A DNA stretch of 64,000 nt from the NCBI GenBank assembly GCA_008638375.1, contig CM018050.1, positions 23,796,216 through 23,860,215 of the forward strand. Direction: 5' to 3'. Below the pieces are notes generated by a model that saw only the letters and a list, made by a program, of their open reading frames with translations, had not been told where the DNA came from and did no database searches. The position numbers and the translations under genes are program-made. The DNA comes from Nyssa sinensis (Eukaryota; Streptophyta; Magnoliopsida; Cornales; Nyssaceae). Positions 12,851-24,112 of the stretch are shown piece after piece. Numbering within the stretch: the first letter of the stretch is position 1; every line of letters starts with the position of its first letter.

Positions 12851-13385
12851 TCCTAGAAGGGAACTTCATCCTAATAGGTTTGTGAGTTGCTAGGGAGATG
12901 ACTTGGGTTAACTCCACTAGAATGGTGGAATTCAGTGTGATGCCATGGGGAATGATTTGATCGAGTGTCAGACCATAAGGTCATGTTACTCAACTCTTTC
13001 TTAGAATAGGGGAACAAGAAGTGTAATCAACTTTGAAAGGAGTTACATTTAAAATGATGCACTCAACCAATGATGAGAAGTGTCACTCTTCTTCTTTTTT
13101 GTGGATACATGATATTTATTTGGTTTTGATACCCATGATGAATATATAAACTTAAGATCTTAAACATTTAACAAAAGAATATTTTTGGATAATAACTCAT
13201 CTTGATTTGTAAGAGGATTTATAAATTTTTGTTCCTAATTAGTTAAATTAATTTAGTTAATTAAAAAGTGATATAAAAATTTTTGCACTTTTTATACACA
13301 TTTATTATCACTAATTTTTTATTGCATTAAAAGTTTTGGAACAATTTTTGGAAGTATGATATTTGTTTCCAAAATAAGCCTCAAT
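12851..13385. other. Gene-free AT-rich DNA, possibly a decayed copia LTR
   Basis: No gene is seen. The last part precedes a copia-type primer site at 13386 and so may be the remains of a copia LTR, but no TG..CA boundary or second copy could be identified. Confidence 0.35.
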
Positions 13386-14206
13386 TGGCATCAAAACAGG
13401 TTCTCTTGTATACTTGATTGTTGCTATATCTATTTCAGAGATCTTTAAATTTCTTATTATTATGTCAAACATGGATTCTTTAAGCTCATCTTCTAGTACT
13501 CATGATAGTAATATTGATATAATTGTTGATATGTAAGATGTTATTGAAGTAAATGATTTAAAAAAAATGGTAATTACTCCCTTGAGTGTACTATTTAAGA
13601 AGCAAATGAGTTTAATACTTAATCATAATTCAAATCTAAAGGACATATATAAAATTTTAAAGAATAATTTTCAAGAAGGTATGAAAGAAAAAAAATTAAT
13701 AGAGAAAAAAATAAAAAATACTGAAATTGATTTGCAAGAATTTCAAGAAATTGTTCTAAAATTTATTAAAAGAATCATAAAGTTAGATAAGATTCTTGAA
13801 AATTCTAGGCTACTAATGATAGAACAAATTTAGGGTATGTTGATAAAGAAAGTACATTTAAACAAAATAACCATATTAAACTTTAGACTATTAAGAATAA
13901 CAATAGTTATAAGAAAGTTGAGATTAGCCTAAAAAATTCAAACAATAATACTTGTGATAAAAAAAATTATTTTAACTTGTCATTGTTGTAGTATTAAAGG
14001 TATTTTCAATGGTAAAAATTACAAAGAAAGTTCATTTCTATTTGTCATTATTGTAAAATAGAAGGACATATTAATACTAAGTTGTTATAAACTTAGTAGT
14101 TCTAAATTCTAAAAGAAAAGGAAGAAATCAAAGTTTCAAAAAGAGAATCTTTTTACATCTAATGACAAAATCAAAACCTTAGATCGTGATAGGAATGTAA
14201 CTGATG
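13386..14206 (+). pseudogene. gag: Copia-type primer site and gag remnant
   Basis: TGGCATCAAAACAGG at 13386-13400 is a mutated initiator-Met primer site. A gag frame starts at ATG 13462 ([14 protein letters not shown] N-terminus), has one early stop, and is open from 13567 to 13833 as a Lys-rich coiled-coil (KIKNTEIDLQEFQEIV). Near 14041 the knuckle ICHYCKIEGHINTK keeps C, C and H but lacks the last Cys. The same family occurs on the minus strand at 55633-55322 and 48768-47977. The Tat-derived element at 14212 ends the homology. Confidence 0.7.
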
Positions 14207-14664
14207 TTGCTTTTTCTGGTCTGAATGGCCTCCCATCCTTCGCTATCTATCAAGAACGTGAGGTTAGAGGGTCACTAAGAAGGCTCCAGTGGTAGCCGCT
14301 CTGATGATAAAGTTAGTAAAGAAATGAAGGCCATAATTTAAAAGAAGAATCGAACATAAATTGAAAGCGTACCTTATGGTCTTATTTATAAATTGTAGAT
14401 CTTGCAAGTTGAGTAGGATTAGGAGTCATAAAGATTAGGACCATATACCTTTGAACCCTCGTACCTAGTTGACCTCAGAGTTGAGGTTAGGGTTTCTAAG
14501 ACGTTACACGCGTGGTAGTCATAAATAAGTCGCATTGTATTCTGAGGAGACAACTGTTGATGCGATATTTATTGTGTCAGCTGTCGGTTATAATTACGAG
14601 GCCATCATTGCTCTAACCATCACGACGGTTTAAAAGCATAAGCCTCTCACGTCAACACCTGTTG

Positions 14665-14932
14665 GATCCTTATAAATAGGGGATGAGCACATCACTGTTC
14701 CCCCTTTCAACATTTTGTCATTCTGAGAACTTCAAACATCAAGAAAGGGAGAGCTCAATACTTTGACCTCTCCAAACAATAAGAGAGATTTCTGCGAGAG
14801 GCGAATTCCAGTGTGCTAGGAAGATCAACTCTGATCTAAGTAGTGGTCAGGTTTGGTTCATAAACACTTCTTTGGAATCTCTTCACCTTTTCCCTTCTTC
14901 CTTCTTCATTATTTTTTTTTTTATTTTGGACA
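14665..14932 (+). promoter_or_regulatory. Promoter and leader of antisense ORF, copy A
   Basis: TTATAAATAG at 14670-14679 is a good TATA box on the plus strand. It is followed by a CT-rich leader and an ATG at 14933. The equivalent TATAAAA occurs at 18358 in the large Tat copy. The direction is opposite to the LTR transcript. Confidence 0.55.
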
Positions 14933-16019
14933 ATGTCTACCTCCGACGCCCAGTCGAGCACTGGTCATAAGATCATAGAGTTCTTAGAGATATATGATCA
15001 GATAGAAGTGAATCTTGTAACTAGTAGCCCATTAGAAAACATAGAAAATAGGATTGTCAGTAACCCAACCTCGAGTTCTGAAGTTAGGATAGTTGAGGCT
15101 TTCGTAGAGCCTAGGAACATTGGTGGGGAAACCTTGGGTAAATCCCATAAAAGAGAGGAGGGAGAAAGCACCATGACTCAGAACATGATAGATGCTCTGA
15201 GGGCTGCTTTTGACTTCCTTGCAAAAGTGGCCTGTAGGGTACCAGGACATATAGACTGTCCCTTTAGCATCCAATAAGGTCAAATATGTACTTACCTTGA
15301 ATGGTTTGAGATAGTGGTTATATTTCTTTTCCACCCTTTCATTAGGGACTTTTTTAGCTGTTTTAAGATTTTCTCAACCGACCTGAACATAAACAGTTAG
15401 AGGCAATAGCTAGACTTCATAGTTTTGGGTCATCTGAATGGTATTGAGGTAGATTTCCCTTTAATTAGGAGTAACATGGATCTGAGGTACCTGAGGTCGG
15501 AAGGCATGTTCTACATGTCTTTTGATAAGGCATTCAGACCTCTTTCCGCTGTACCCACTTCTAATAAGACTTGGAAGAAATGGTACTTCTATTTTAGGGG
15601 AGGTTGGGAGTTTGAGAACCGAGTTTCAACCTTCCCATGTAGGACTGGTATCAAAGGTGAGACCCCCACCCCTATTTTTTTATTTATTTTGTGTTACCTT
15701 CTCCCGATCTTTTATTTTTATGTATTTTCATTTAACTCATTCTGTTTATGCAAATAAGTCGGTGTGGAAGAGGTTAGTCTTTACTTTTGACTTCTAGAGG
15801 AAGTACAAGAAACTTCTTCAGACCAACGACTGTTTGCACGAAGCCATCATCACTCTAGAAAACCTAATGGATGCTGGGCTGGTGCAAGATCGTACTGCAA
15901 GTTTGAAGAAATCCCTAGTTACCGGGTGGGTGCCAGGTAAGAAGAAGAAGAAGAAGATTGGGGAGAATTCGTCCCTTGCCGAGCCTCTCTCTCTATAAAA
16001 GAGAATGAGGCTAATCTCC
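14933..16019 (+). pseudogene. Antisense ORF of Tat-family element, copy A (Transposase_28-like)
   Basis: The ATG at 14933 opens 114 codons (MSTSDAQSSTGH..., S/E-rich). Reading then needs frame changes to reach VLGHLNGIEVDF and SNKTWKKWYFYFRGG (15430-15600). This is the pattern of the plant 'putative gypsy-type transposon' domain (Transposase_28, Pfam PF04195, assigned from memory). An intron-like gap follows at 15657-15753: the donor is AAG|GTGAGA, but the acceptor CAG is CAA here. The next exon holds a KKKKKK basic patch and stops at the right LTR, so the C-terminal half is missing. Extra antisense ORFs between integrase and 3' LTR are known in Tat-lineage elements; their function is unknown. 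Confidence 0.65.
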
Positions 16020-16484
16020 AACTAATGTTACTCTTTTCTAGTCTGAAGGGCCTCCCATCCTTCACTATCTATCAAGAACGTGAGGTCAGAGGGTCACCGG
16101 GAAGGTTCTGGTGGTAGCCGCTCCGATGATAAAGTTAGTAAAGAAATAAATGCTATAATTTAAAAGAAGAATTGAACATAAATTGAAATCATACCTTATA
16201 GTCTTATTTATAGACTATAAATCTCTCAAGTTGAGTAGGATTAAGAGTCATAAAGATAAGGATTTGAAGATATCCTAAAAATGGTAGTTGTCATGTTGAA
16301 GTCTGCTTACTTATCCTGAGGTCGGTAGGATATGGAATGCGGTGTTAGACTCTGGATCAAATATCTCTGAACCCCTCGTGCCTGGTTGACCTAAAAAAAA
16401 CAATCTTTCTTAATTTGTACCATGAAAAGCTCTGTACAGACACGTGTCATAATTCAAATATGTTGGTTATTTTATGGTATATCA

Positions 16485-17848
16485 GTAACTAAACAATAAA
16501 GTATAAGAAATAAAAATTTTAAATCTATTTGGAAGAATGCAAAAATAGAGTAAGAAGACTAAGAAAATAAGACAGCAAGGAGAAGAAGAAAAGCACCGTG
16601 AGATGGGACTGTGGCGGTGGTTGTCAGAAAGGTTATGGTGGTCCTTTCAATCTCATTCTCTCCATTGACGAAGGCGGTGATAACTGCTGTGAATTGTGAG
16701 ATTATTTTAATGTTAGAGAGAAAGTTGATGAAATGTCATTCATGTTGGCATGCATTTTTGGTCTTTTTATCACCCATTAAGTTAATTACAAAATTTTTAG
16801 CCGCAAAGTAAATAATTTTTTAAAGCATTTGGCGAAGAGGACTTCCCCAAACTTGGCTACATGGTTATAAATATGGGTGGGAGTTTACCTTATTTAAAAA
16901 AAAAAAAAAATCAGTTTACTTGATGCAAAAAAAAAAAATTGTTTCTCAAGCTCTGCTCAACAAGGGTTAGGTCCAATGGGACGCATACATAAAAGCCTTC
17001 TAAGGAAAAAAATCAAACTACTTTCAAGCTAATACTATGCTTGGATTTAGGTAATTGGAAGGAAAAAAGAAAAAAGAAAGAAAGGAAAATCTTAAACTTT
17101 GGTTGGCTAAAATAGTAATATTAATCTTATACTAATTTTTTTTTTAAGTTTTTAATAATTATATTAATTTCTCTTGAAATTTATAAAATTAAACTAATAG
17201 CTCTTACTTTTAGTAACAAGTTACAAACACCCCTCTCCAGTTATTTTTCCTTTGTAATGACAAAATTGTCCCTTTTATATTATTATTTTTTTTTGCATAT
17301 TTTCAATTTTGACCACTTTTCTAACTTTTTTTAAAGAAATCTTTTATTTTATATAAAAATAAATTTAAAATTTTAATTAATATTTATTTAAAAACTAAAA
17401 ACAATTTGGTCTAAATTGAGAATAAGTAAAACAAAAAACCATGAAAAAGACATTGAATTGTGCTTGATGACTTTTCATATGTAGTGAAACGCCACAATAT
17501 TTTTTGCTTCTATAAATGGGCTTCTCATGCTAGTCTCAGAAGCCCTTTCAAATAAAATTTACTAGCATAAATTACATTTACCATTATGAGATTTTTAACA
17601 ATATCAAAAACTTTTTTCAAAATTTCTAAAATTATAATGACATTTTCTACTTTTATTAACAAACTACGAATACTTTCTCTTTTCTCTATTTTTTTTTCAA
17701 AATGACAAAAAATTTTCTTTCATTTTTTAATACATTTTTTCAGTTTTGACTAAATTATTTTAACTTTTTTTAAAGAATTTTTTACAATTTTTTATAAAAA
17801 TAAATGTAAAGTAAATGACAATTTTTTGAAATTTTTATAACTAAATTA
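16485..17848. other. Gene-free AT-rich DNA
   Basis: No gene, LTR pair or clear TIR is seen. There are poly-A tracts near 16897 and 16927. Two rather similar AT-rich blocks (about 17100-17400 and 17570-17850) share phrases such as caaaatttctaaaattataat-like text, suggesting an old local duplication. Confidence 0.4.
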
Positions 17849-18125
17849 TTTATAGGTTGTAGATCTCCTAAGTTTAGCGGGATTAAGAGCCATAAAAGTA
17901 GGGATTTGAAGATATTCGAATATAGTAGTTGTCATATTGAACTTTGTTGTCTTATTCTGAGATCGGTAGGATATGGAAGGCGGTGCTATGTTCTGAACCA
18001 TATATCTTTGAACCCTCTGTGCCTTGTTGATCTGGATAAAACGATCTTTCTTGATCTGTACCCTGAAGATCTTTGTACAGACACGTGTCATGCTTTGGAT
18101 ATGTTCGTCACTTTATGGTATATCA
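17849..18125 (-). mobile_element. Partial 3' LTR of Tat element
   Basis: It aligns with 16210-16484 and 28635-28909. The TG end (minus strand TGATATACCATAAAG) is at 18125. The other end fades into AT-rich DNA near 17849, so about 180 bp of LTR is missing. Confidence 0.7.
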
Positions 18126-18357
18126 GCTACTCCCCTCTCGAGCCTTTGTTCTGGGACATGCTTAGAGCTGAGGTTAGGGTTTCTAAGACGTTACACGCGT
18201 GGTGGTCATAAATGCATCGCTCCATATTCTGAGGAGACAACCGTTGATGTGACATTTATTACATCAGTTGTCGGTTGAAATTAAGAGGCGATCATTACCT
18301 CAACCGTCGCAGCGGTTTAGAAGCGACGTCCCCTAAAGTGGGCACCCATCGGGCTTT

Positions 18358-18596
18358 TATAAAAGGGGGGGGGCAACGCATCACCATTTCCCTCTTTCAA
18401 TATTTGAAATTTTGTTTTGAGAATACTCAGCCTCCCAAGAGAAATTTTTGAAGTGATCTCCGGTATATCAGAGAGTTCCCTCCGATCAAGACCTCGGATA
18501 GGTTTGGTTTACAAACGTTCCTTAAATTTCTTCATTTGTTTTTCTTTTCTTTCTACCTTTCATCTACATACTTCTCTTTTTTTTGTCTTTTGAACA
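18358..18596 (+). promoter_or_regulatory. Promoter and leader of antisense ORF, copy B
   Basis: TATAAAA at 18358-18364 is followed by a pyrimidine-rich leader matching that of copy A. At the position of copy A's ATG this copy reads ATT (18597-18599), so the start codon is lost. Confidence 0.5.
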
Positions 18597-20577
18597 ATTT
18601 CTATCTCTGACGCTCAGTCAAGCATTGGTTATGAAATCGTAGATCTTTAAGGAGTAGATGACCAAGTATAAGTAAATTCAGTAGTTAGTAGCCCTTCGGA
18701 AGACGTAGAAAATAGATCTGTTGACAATCCAATTCTGAGTTCTGAGGTTAGGATAGTTAAGGCTTTCATGGAGACTAAAAACATTGTTGGGGAAACCTCG
18801 AATAAATCCCACAAAAGGGAGGAGGGGGAAAGTGCCACAACTCAGAGTATGATAAATGCTCCGAGGGCTGCTTTTGACTTTCCTACAAATGTGTCCTGTA
18901 GGGTACCAGGACATATGGACCGTCCCTTTAGTATCTAGCAAGATGATATCTATGTTTACCTTGAATGGTTTGAGATAGAAGTTTGATTTCCCTTCCACTC
19001 TTTCATTAGGAAATGTTTCAGCTGGTTTAAGTTTTTCTCAACTAACCTAAATATAAACAGTAGGAGGCAATTGCTAGGCTTCATAATTTTGGGTCATCTA
19101 AAAGGTGTCGAGGTAGATCTCTCTCTGATTAGGAGGAATATGGATCTGAAATACCTGAGGTCGGAAGGCATGTTCTACATGTCCTTTGATAAGGCATTCA
19201 TGCCCCTTTCCTCTGTACCCTCTTCCAATAAAACTTAGAAAAAATTGTACTTCTATGTTAAGGGAGGCTAGGAGTTCGAGGATTTTAAGAACCAAGTTTC
19301 AACCTTCCCATGCAGGACTGGTATCAAGGGTGAGCCCCCTTTCCCACCCCCATTTTTTTTCATTTTTTTTTATGTTACCTTCCCCCGATCTTTTATTTTT
19401 ATGTATTTTGATTTAACTTATTATGTCTGTGCAGATAAATCAGTGTGGAAGAGGTCGATCTTTACTTCTGACCTCTAGAGGAAGTACAAGAAACTTTTTC
19501 AGACCAACAATCGTTCGCACGAGGCCATCCTCACCGCAGAAAACCTGATGAATGTTGGGCTAATGCAGGATCACACTATAAGTTTGAAGAAGTCCCTGGT
19601 CATAGGGTGGGTGGTAGGGAAGAAGAAAAAGAAGAAGATTGGGGAGAGTTCGTCCCTTGCCGAGCCTCCCCCTACAAAGAAGAGAAGAAGGCTAATCTCC
19701 AACTCCTTCGAGAGAACTATCTCGGAGGATTTAGGGATTTCCCCTGCTCGGGAGGCCCTTCTGCCCCCAGTACCTTCCGCACTTAGGAAATGAAGGGGGA
19801 AGGGCAAATCAGTCGCTGCATCTTTAGGGCCTGATGACTCCGGCATGACAGTAATGAAAAAGGCCTATGAAGACTCTTGGGCAACAGGCCCAAGTAAATT
19901 CACAGGGTTGAAGCCCCAAAAGATAGCCAAAGACATGATGGCTATTCACATGAGGGTGAGTCTTCCATTATTCCTCTTATTTTCTGTTTCCTACTTCTAT
20001 ATTCTGTATATATTCAATTCTGACCCAATTATCTTTGTTTTATGTTATAGGCCATCCATGGTTTGGCAGCTATTATGGACTGCCCTGAGAATGTCGAGCA
20101 GGTTGACACCTCCAATTTGAGCTCGATGAGGCCAGACTTCAGCTGGGTACGGCGCAGCCTTTGGTGGCGGATGCCGAAGAGAAACTGAATGAGGCTGCCA
20201 ATTCCTATTCTATCTTGGACTCCGAGAGGGATGCCCTCGCTACCGAACTGGAAGACCTCAAAAGAAGGTTTGCAGACTTCCAAGTTGCTTCTATCCAGAA
20301 GTTTAAGGACACCGCTGAAGCCATTAGAACCCAAACTGAGGTGGATCTGAAGGCTGAAGTCTAGGATTTGGGTGGCAAGCTGATTGAGTATGGGTACTGA
20401 TCCTTCAGGGCGAAACTTCGTAAGAAGTATCCTAACTTAGATCTAACTAGAATAAATGATACTGAAGTCTCCCAAGTTGAGATTGATACACCGAATGCTG
20501 ATGACGAAGAAGAGGAAACGGATCCAAAACTCCTTCAAGTCGCTCCATTAAAGGCTGTTGAGCCAGTAGTAGCGTAA
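18597..20577 (+). pseudogene. Antisense ORF of Tat element, copy B (spliced, Transposase_28-like)
   Basis: This is the full-length version of copy A and runs opposite to gag-pol. Blocks in order: the S/E-rich N-terminus (start codon lost), a Transposase_28-like block at 19090-19320, a basic patch near 19620-19640 (GKKKKKKIGESS), and the PPTKKRRR nuclear-signal-like stretch. After that come WATGPSKFTGLKPQKIAKDMM at 19879-19940, a coiled coil from 20164 (EEKLNEAANSYSILDSERD), and an acidic tail (DDEEEETDP) to the stop at 20575-20577. Two introns fit GT-AG: 19330-19434 and 19956-20050. Several in-frame stops and frame changes make this copy a pseudogene. The coiled coil and nuclear-signal-like stretch suggest a nuclear structural or DNA-binding role, which is inference. 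Confidence 0.65.
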
Positions 20578-20880
20578 ACTTGGGCTTTTTGTATTTACCT
20601 TTTTTTTATCTTGTAATCTTCCCATTTTTGGGCTATTATATGAAATTCCAGTCATTCCAGAACTCGTGTTTTGCTTGATACCTTTGTGGTGCGTCTGAAT
20701 TCGAGATAATTTCTTCAATATCTAGACCATAGAAAATATAAGTTCTCTTAGAGACTCCAAAGCACTCATAAGGTATTTTAGAGGTCTAAATAACAGAATA
20801 TACAGAACCACGACACTTATAAATAAATAAGGTATCTCTAGCATCTGCATACTGATAATTCATGATATACAGACTTATAA
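20578..20880. other. Spacer between antisense ORF and tandem array
   Basis: No gene is visible. A T-rich stretch follows the antisense-ORF stop and may serve as its polyadenylation region. From about 20740 degenerate units of the 64-bp repeat begin. Confidence 0.4.
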
Positions 20881-21690
20881 CACTTGTAAATAAAACAAGG
20901 CTTTTCTAGAGGTCTGTAGAATGAGAATAATAGACCAGACCCTTAACACTTGTAATGAATACAAGGTCTTGAGGGGTCTATATATTAATAAAATGGATCA
21001 GACCTATAATACTTGTATTGAATGCAAGACCTTTAGGGATCTGTATATTGAGTGAAATGGACCAGACATGTAGCACTTGTAATGGATACAAGGCTTTTAG
21101 AGGTCTAAGCATTGAGTGAAATAAACCAGACTTGCAGCACTTGTAAGGGATACAAGGCTTTTAGTGGTCTGTACATTGAGTGAAATGGACTAGACCTGTA
21201 GCACTTGTAACGGATACAAGGCTTTTAGGGGTCTGTGCATTGAGTGAAATTGATCAGACCTGTAGCAATTGTAATGGGTATAAGGCTTTTAGGGATCTAT
21301 GCATTGAGTAAAATAGACTAGACCTGTAACACTTATAATAGGTACAAGACTTTTAGGTGTGTATTGAGTGAAATCGACCAGACCTGTAACACTTGTAACA
21401 GATACAAGGCTTTTAAGGGTCTGTGCATTGAGTGAAATGGACCAGACCTGTAGCACTTGTAACGGATACAAGGCTTTTAAAGGTCTGTTCATTAAATGGA
21501 ATGGACCTGTAGCACTTGTAACGGATACAAGGCTTTTAGGGGTCTGTCCATTGAGTGAAATGGATCAGACCTGTATCACTTGTAACGAATACAAGGCTTT
21601 TAGAAGTCTGTTCATTGAGTGAAATGGACAAAATCTGTAGTACTTGTAATAGGTACAAAGCTTTTAGGGGTCTGTGCATTAATAACAAAC
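20880..21690. repeat. 63-64-bp tandem array in Tat 3' region
   Basis: About 13 units share cacttgtaacggatacaagg, then cttttaggggtctg, cattgagtgaaatgga and ccagacctgtag. Each unit contains the short palindrome cttgtaacggatacaag. Middle units (21140-21620) are most alike and edge units more diverged, as expected of unequal exchange. One unit near 21490 is about 7 bp short. Tandem arrays after integrase are well known in Ogre/Tat elements. Confidence 0.85.
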
Positions 21691-21717
21691 TTTGAAATGA
21701 ATCAAAAATAATTTTTT

Positions 21718-22900
21718 TTATTGATAATACTTGCGTAAATGTTCAATGTTCCAAGGTCTGGGTACAGGCTTCCCAGTTGAATCTTTCAACCAATAAGTCG
21801 TAGGTCTGGCGATTTTGGTTACTTTGTAAGGTCCTTCCCAATTAAGGGAGAGCTTTTCTATGGTGGAATCTTTAGTGTTTAGAAACACCCTTCTCAAGAC
21901 GAGATCTCCAAGTAGGAAATTGATGGATTTTAACCCCTGGTTGAAATATTTAGCCATTCTCTGTTGGTAGGATTCAATCCTAATCTGAGCTTGCTCACGT
22001 CTTTCTTCCAATAGGTCCAGATTTTCTACAAGCTGTTGATTATTGGCCTCTTGGTCAAAGTAGTTTGTTTTAAGGGTTGGCATGCCAATTTCAACAGGAA
22101 TGATTGCATCGGTGCCATAGGTGAGTGAGAATGGTGTTTCTGCAATTGGGGTTCTTTTAGTAGTTTGGTAGGCCTAGAGTACTCCAAGGAGCTCTTCGAC
22201 CCATTTTTCCTTGGCTTCCTCTAACCTTCTCTTTATTGCTTCGAGAATAGTATAGTTGGTAACCTTAGCTTGCCCATTAGCTTGAGGATGCCCTAGAGAG
22301 GAGAAATGGTGACTGATATGCAGGTTTTTACAGAACTTCTGGAATACCTTTCGAGAAAAACTACGTCTCATTGTATGAAATAATGACACAGGGTATACCA
22401 AACCTACACATAACATTTTTCTAAGTGAAATTCTTTACTTCTACTTCTATGATGTGGGTCAGTGGTTCACCTTCTACCCATTTAGAGAAATAGTCAATGG
22501 CAACTAGTAGGAATCTCCTGTTTGAGGGGCTTTTGGCAATGAACCTACAATATCCATTCTCTACTGGGTGAAATGCTAGGGACTCATGATAGGGACAAGT
22601 TCATGATGAGGTTGATGTTGGTATGAGGTGAAACATTGATATTTATCACACTTCCGAACATATTCCTTAGCCTGCTTTAGCATATCGGGCAAGTAGTAGC
22701 CCTGAGTTAGTGCTCGATGAGTTATAGTCCTACCATCATTATGGTTGCCATAGATCCCCTCATGTATCTCAGCTATGACATAGTGGGCCTCTTCCAAAGT
22801 TAAACACCGTAGTAGGGGCTATGTGTAGGACCTTCGGTAAAGCTTTTCTTTAAGAATTAAATATCGAGCTGCCCTAATTCAAATTCTCTTGGCATGATTA
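21718..22900 (-). pseudogene. Tat-lineage integrase (decayed)
   Basis: The minus strand begins with the zinc-finger region EEAHYVIAEIHEGIYGNHNDGR, then YYLPDMLKQAKEYVRKCDKYQ (22797-22576; HHCC type). The core continues through 22500-22174 with SLGHPQANGQAKVTNYTILEAI, where the usual GQAE catalytic Glu appears as GQAK. The C-terminal part 22083-21718 includes GDLVLRRV, NWEGPYKV and the terminal HLRKYYQ, typical of the end of Tat pol. Frame changes occur near 22420-22570. The Glu-to-Lys change alone would abolish strand transfer. Confidence 0.8.
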
Positions 22901-24112
22901 TTGTCCACTAGAAGCAACCTTTCCTTTAGATACTAGATGATGAGAGTCATCCAATTCTGAGGTTGTTTTGAAATTTGAAGGGATTGTATTACCTTAGTAC
23001 TAGGTTTTGACTGGTAGGATATTTTTACTATTGAGTCCCTTTCTAGCTTAAAATGGGAGGCCATATTTGCTAAATTTTTTACCTTGGAGTTTTGGTTCTT
23101 TCCAATCTTCTAAATAGTGAACTTGTAGAAAGACCGTTTTAGCGATTTCACCAGCTCTGAATATCTAGTTATTCTGTTATCCTTGGTGGAAAATTGTGCC
23201 AAAACTTGCCTCACCACAAGCTGAGAGTCAGAGAATGCGTCCAGATCCAGAGTTTCGCATTCTAGAGCCAATTTCATCCCAAGAATAACTGCTTCATATT
23301 TGGCTAGAGGCTCTGAATCCCAAGTTGACGGCTTTTTTCAGTTACGATCCCATTAGGGGACGGAAGTATTATATCTACTCTAGAGCCTTTGCGTAAATGA
23401 ACCATCGGTATAAAGTAACCATACCAAAGTGTCTGTAGTGGTTTGATCTTTCGAATGCTGCGTTCTCGTGAATTCTGCTATAAAGTCTGCTAATACTTGA
23501 CCTTTGATAGCAGTTCGTGGTACACAGGATATGTCAAATTCCCCCAGTTCTATTGACCATTTGACTAGTTGCCCCGAAACTTCAGGTTTATGTAAGACTG
23601 ATTTTAAAGGATAGGATGTAGGGATTATGATAAGATGGGCTTGAAAGTATGGTCTAAGCTTCGAAGCGGATATTACCAATGTTAAGGCCAGTTTTTCAAT
23701 TTTAAAGTATCTCGTCTCGATGTGCAAAAGTTCTTTGCGGATGTAGAAAATAGGCCTTTGAATTTCTTTGTCTTCTTCCCTAACTAACGCAAAACTGATG
23801 GCACTTTCTGATATAGCTAGGTACAGGAGTAGTTTTTCCCCTAACACTGATTTTGAAAAAAGTTCAGGGGAGCCTAGATACTGCTTGGGTTGTTGGAAGG
23901 CCTCTTCACATTCAGAGGTCCATTCTAGGGCTTTACTCCCCCTCAAGGATTTAAAGAACTGGAGGTACCGATTCGTAGATTTAAAGATAAACCTATTCAG
24001 AGCTGCTATCCTTCCATTCAACCTTTGGATATCTTTCTTGCTTTTAGGTGATTCTAGTTCAATCAGAGCTTTAATCTGTGAGTTCTGCCTCAATTCCTTT
24101 TTGGGAAACTAA
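22901..24112 (-). pseudogene. Tat-lineage RNase H plus second RNase H (partly open)
   Basis: An open frame of 237 codons (24093-23380) covers the end of RT thumb (RLNGRIAALNRFI), connection and RNase H (LYLAISESAISFALVREE, PIFYIRKELLHIETRYFKIEKLALTL). It then reaches the start of a second RNase H at LLYTDGSFTQ. That second domain continues in another frame with LAKYEAVILGMKLALE and SDSQLVVRQV down to about 23150. Two RNase H domains in one pol are diagnostic of the Tat lineage. Confidence 0.8.

Larger units (their letters stand above)
14212..16484 (-). mobile_element. Deleted Tat-family LTR element (2.27 kb), TSD GTAAC
   Basis: Two LTRs of the same family as the large Tat element bracket only the antisense-ORF region. 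The left LTR (14212-about 14474) has internal deletions; the right LTR is 16023-16484 (462 bp). On the plus strand the outer bounds read TG..CA, and the flanks carry a perfect GTAAC duplication (14207-14211 and 16485-16489). All of gag and pol is absent. It therefore inserted, or was deleted after insertion, as one unit. Orientation follows the LTR TATA box (CTATAAATAAG on minus near 16210-16220). Confidence 0.8.

Noticed and set aside
20880..21690. Regular ~64-bp repeats with an internal palindrome, superficially like a CRISPR array
   Set aside because: The whole unit is repeated without unique spacers, there are no cas genes, and it lies in a plant retroelement.
23768..24112. 114-codon plus-strand open frame
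   Set aside because: Antisense shadow of the Tat RNase H/RT frame.
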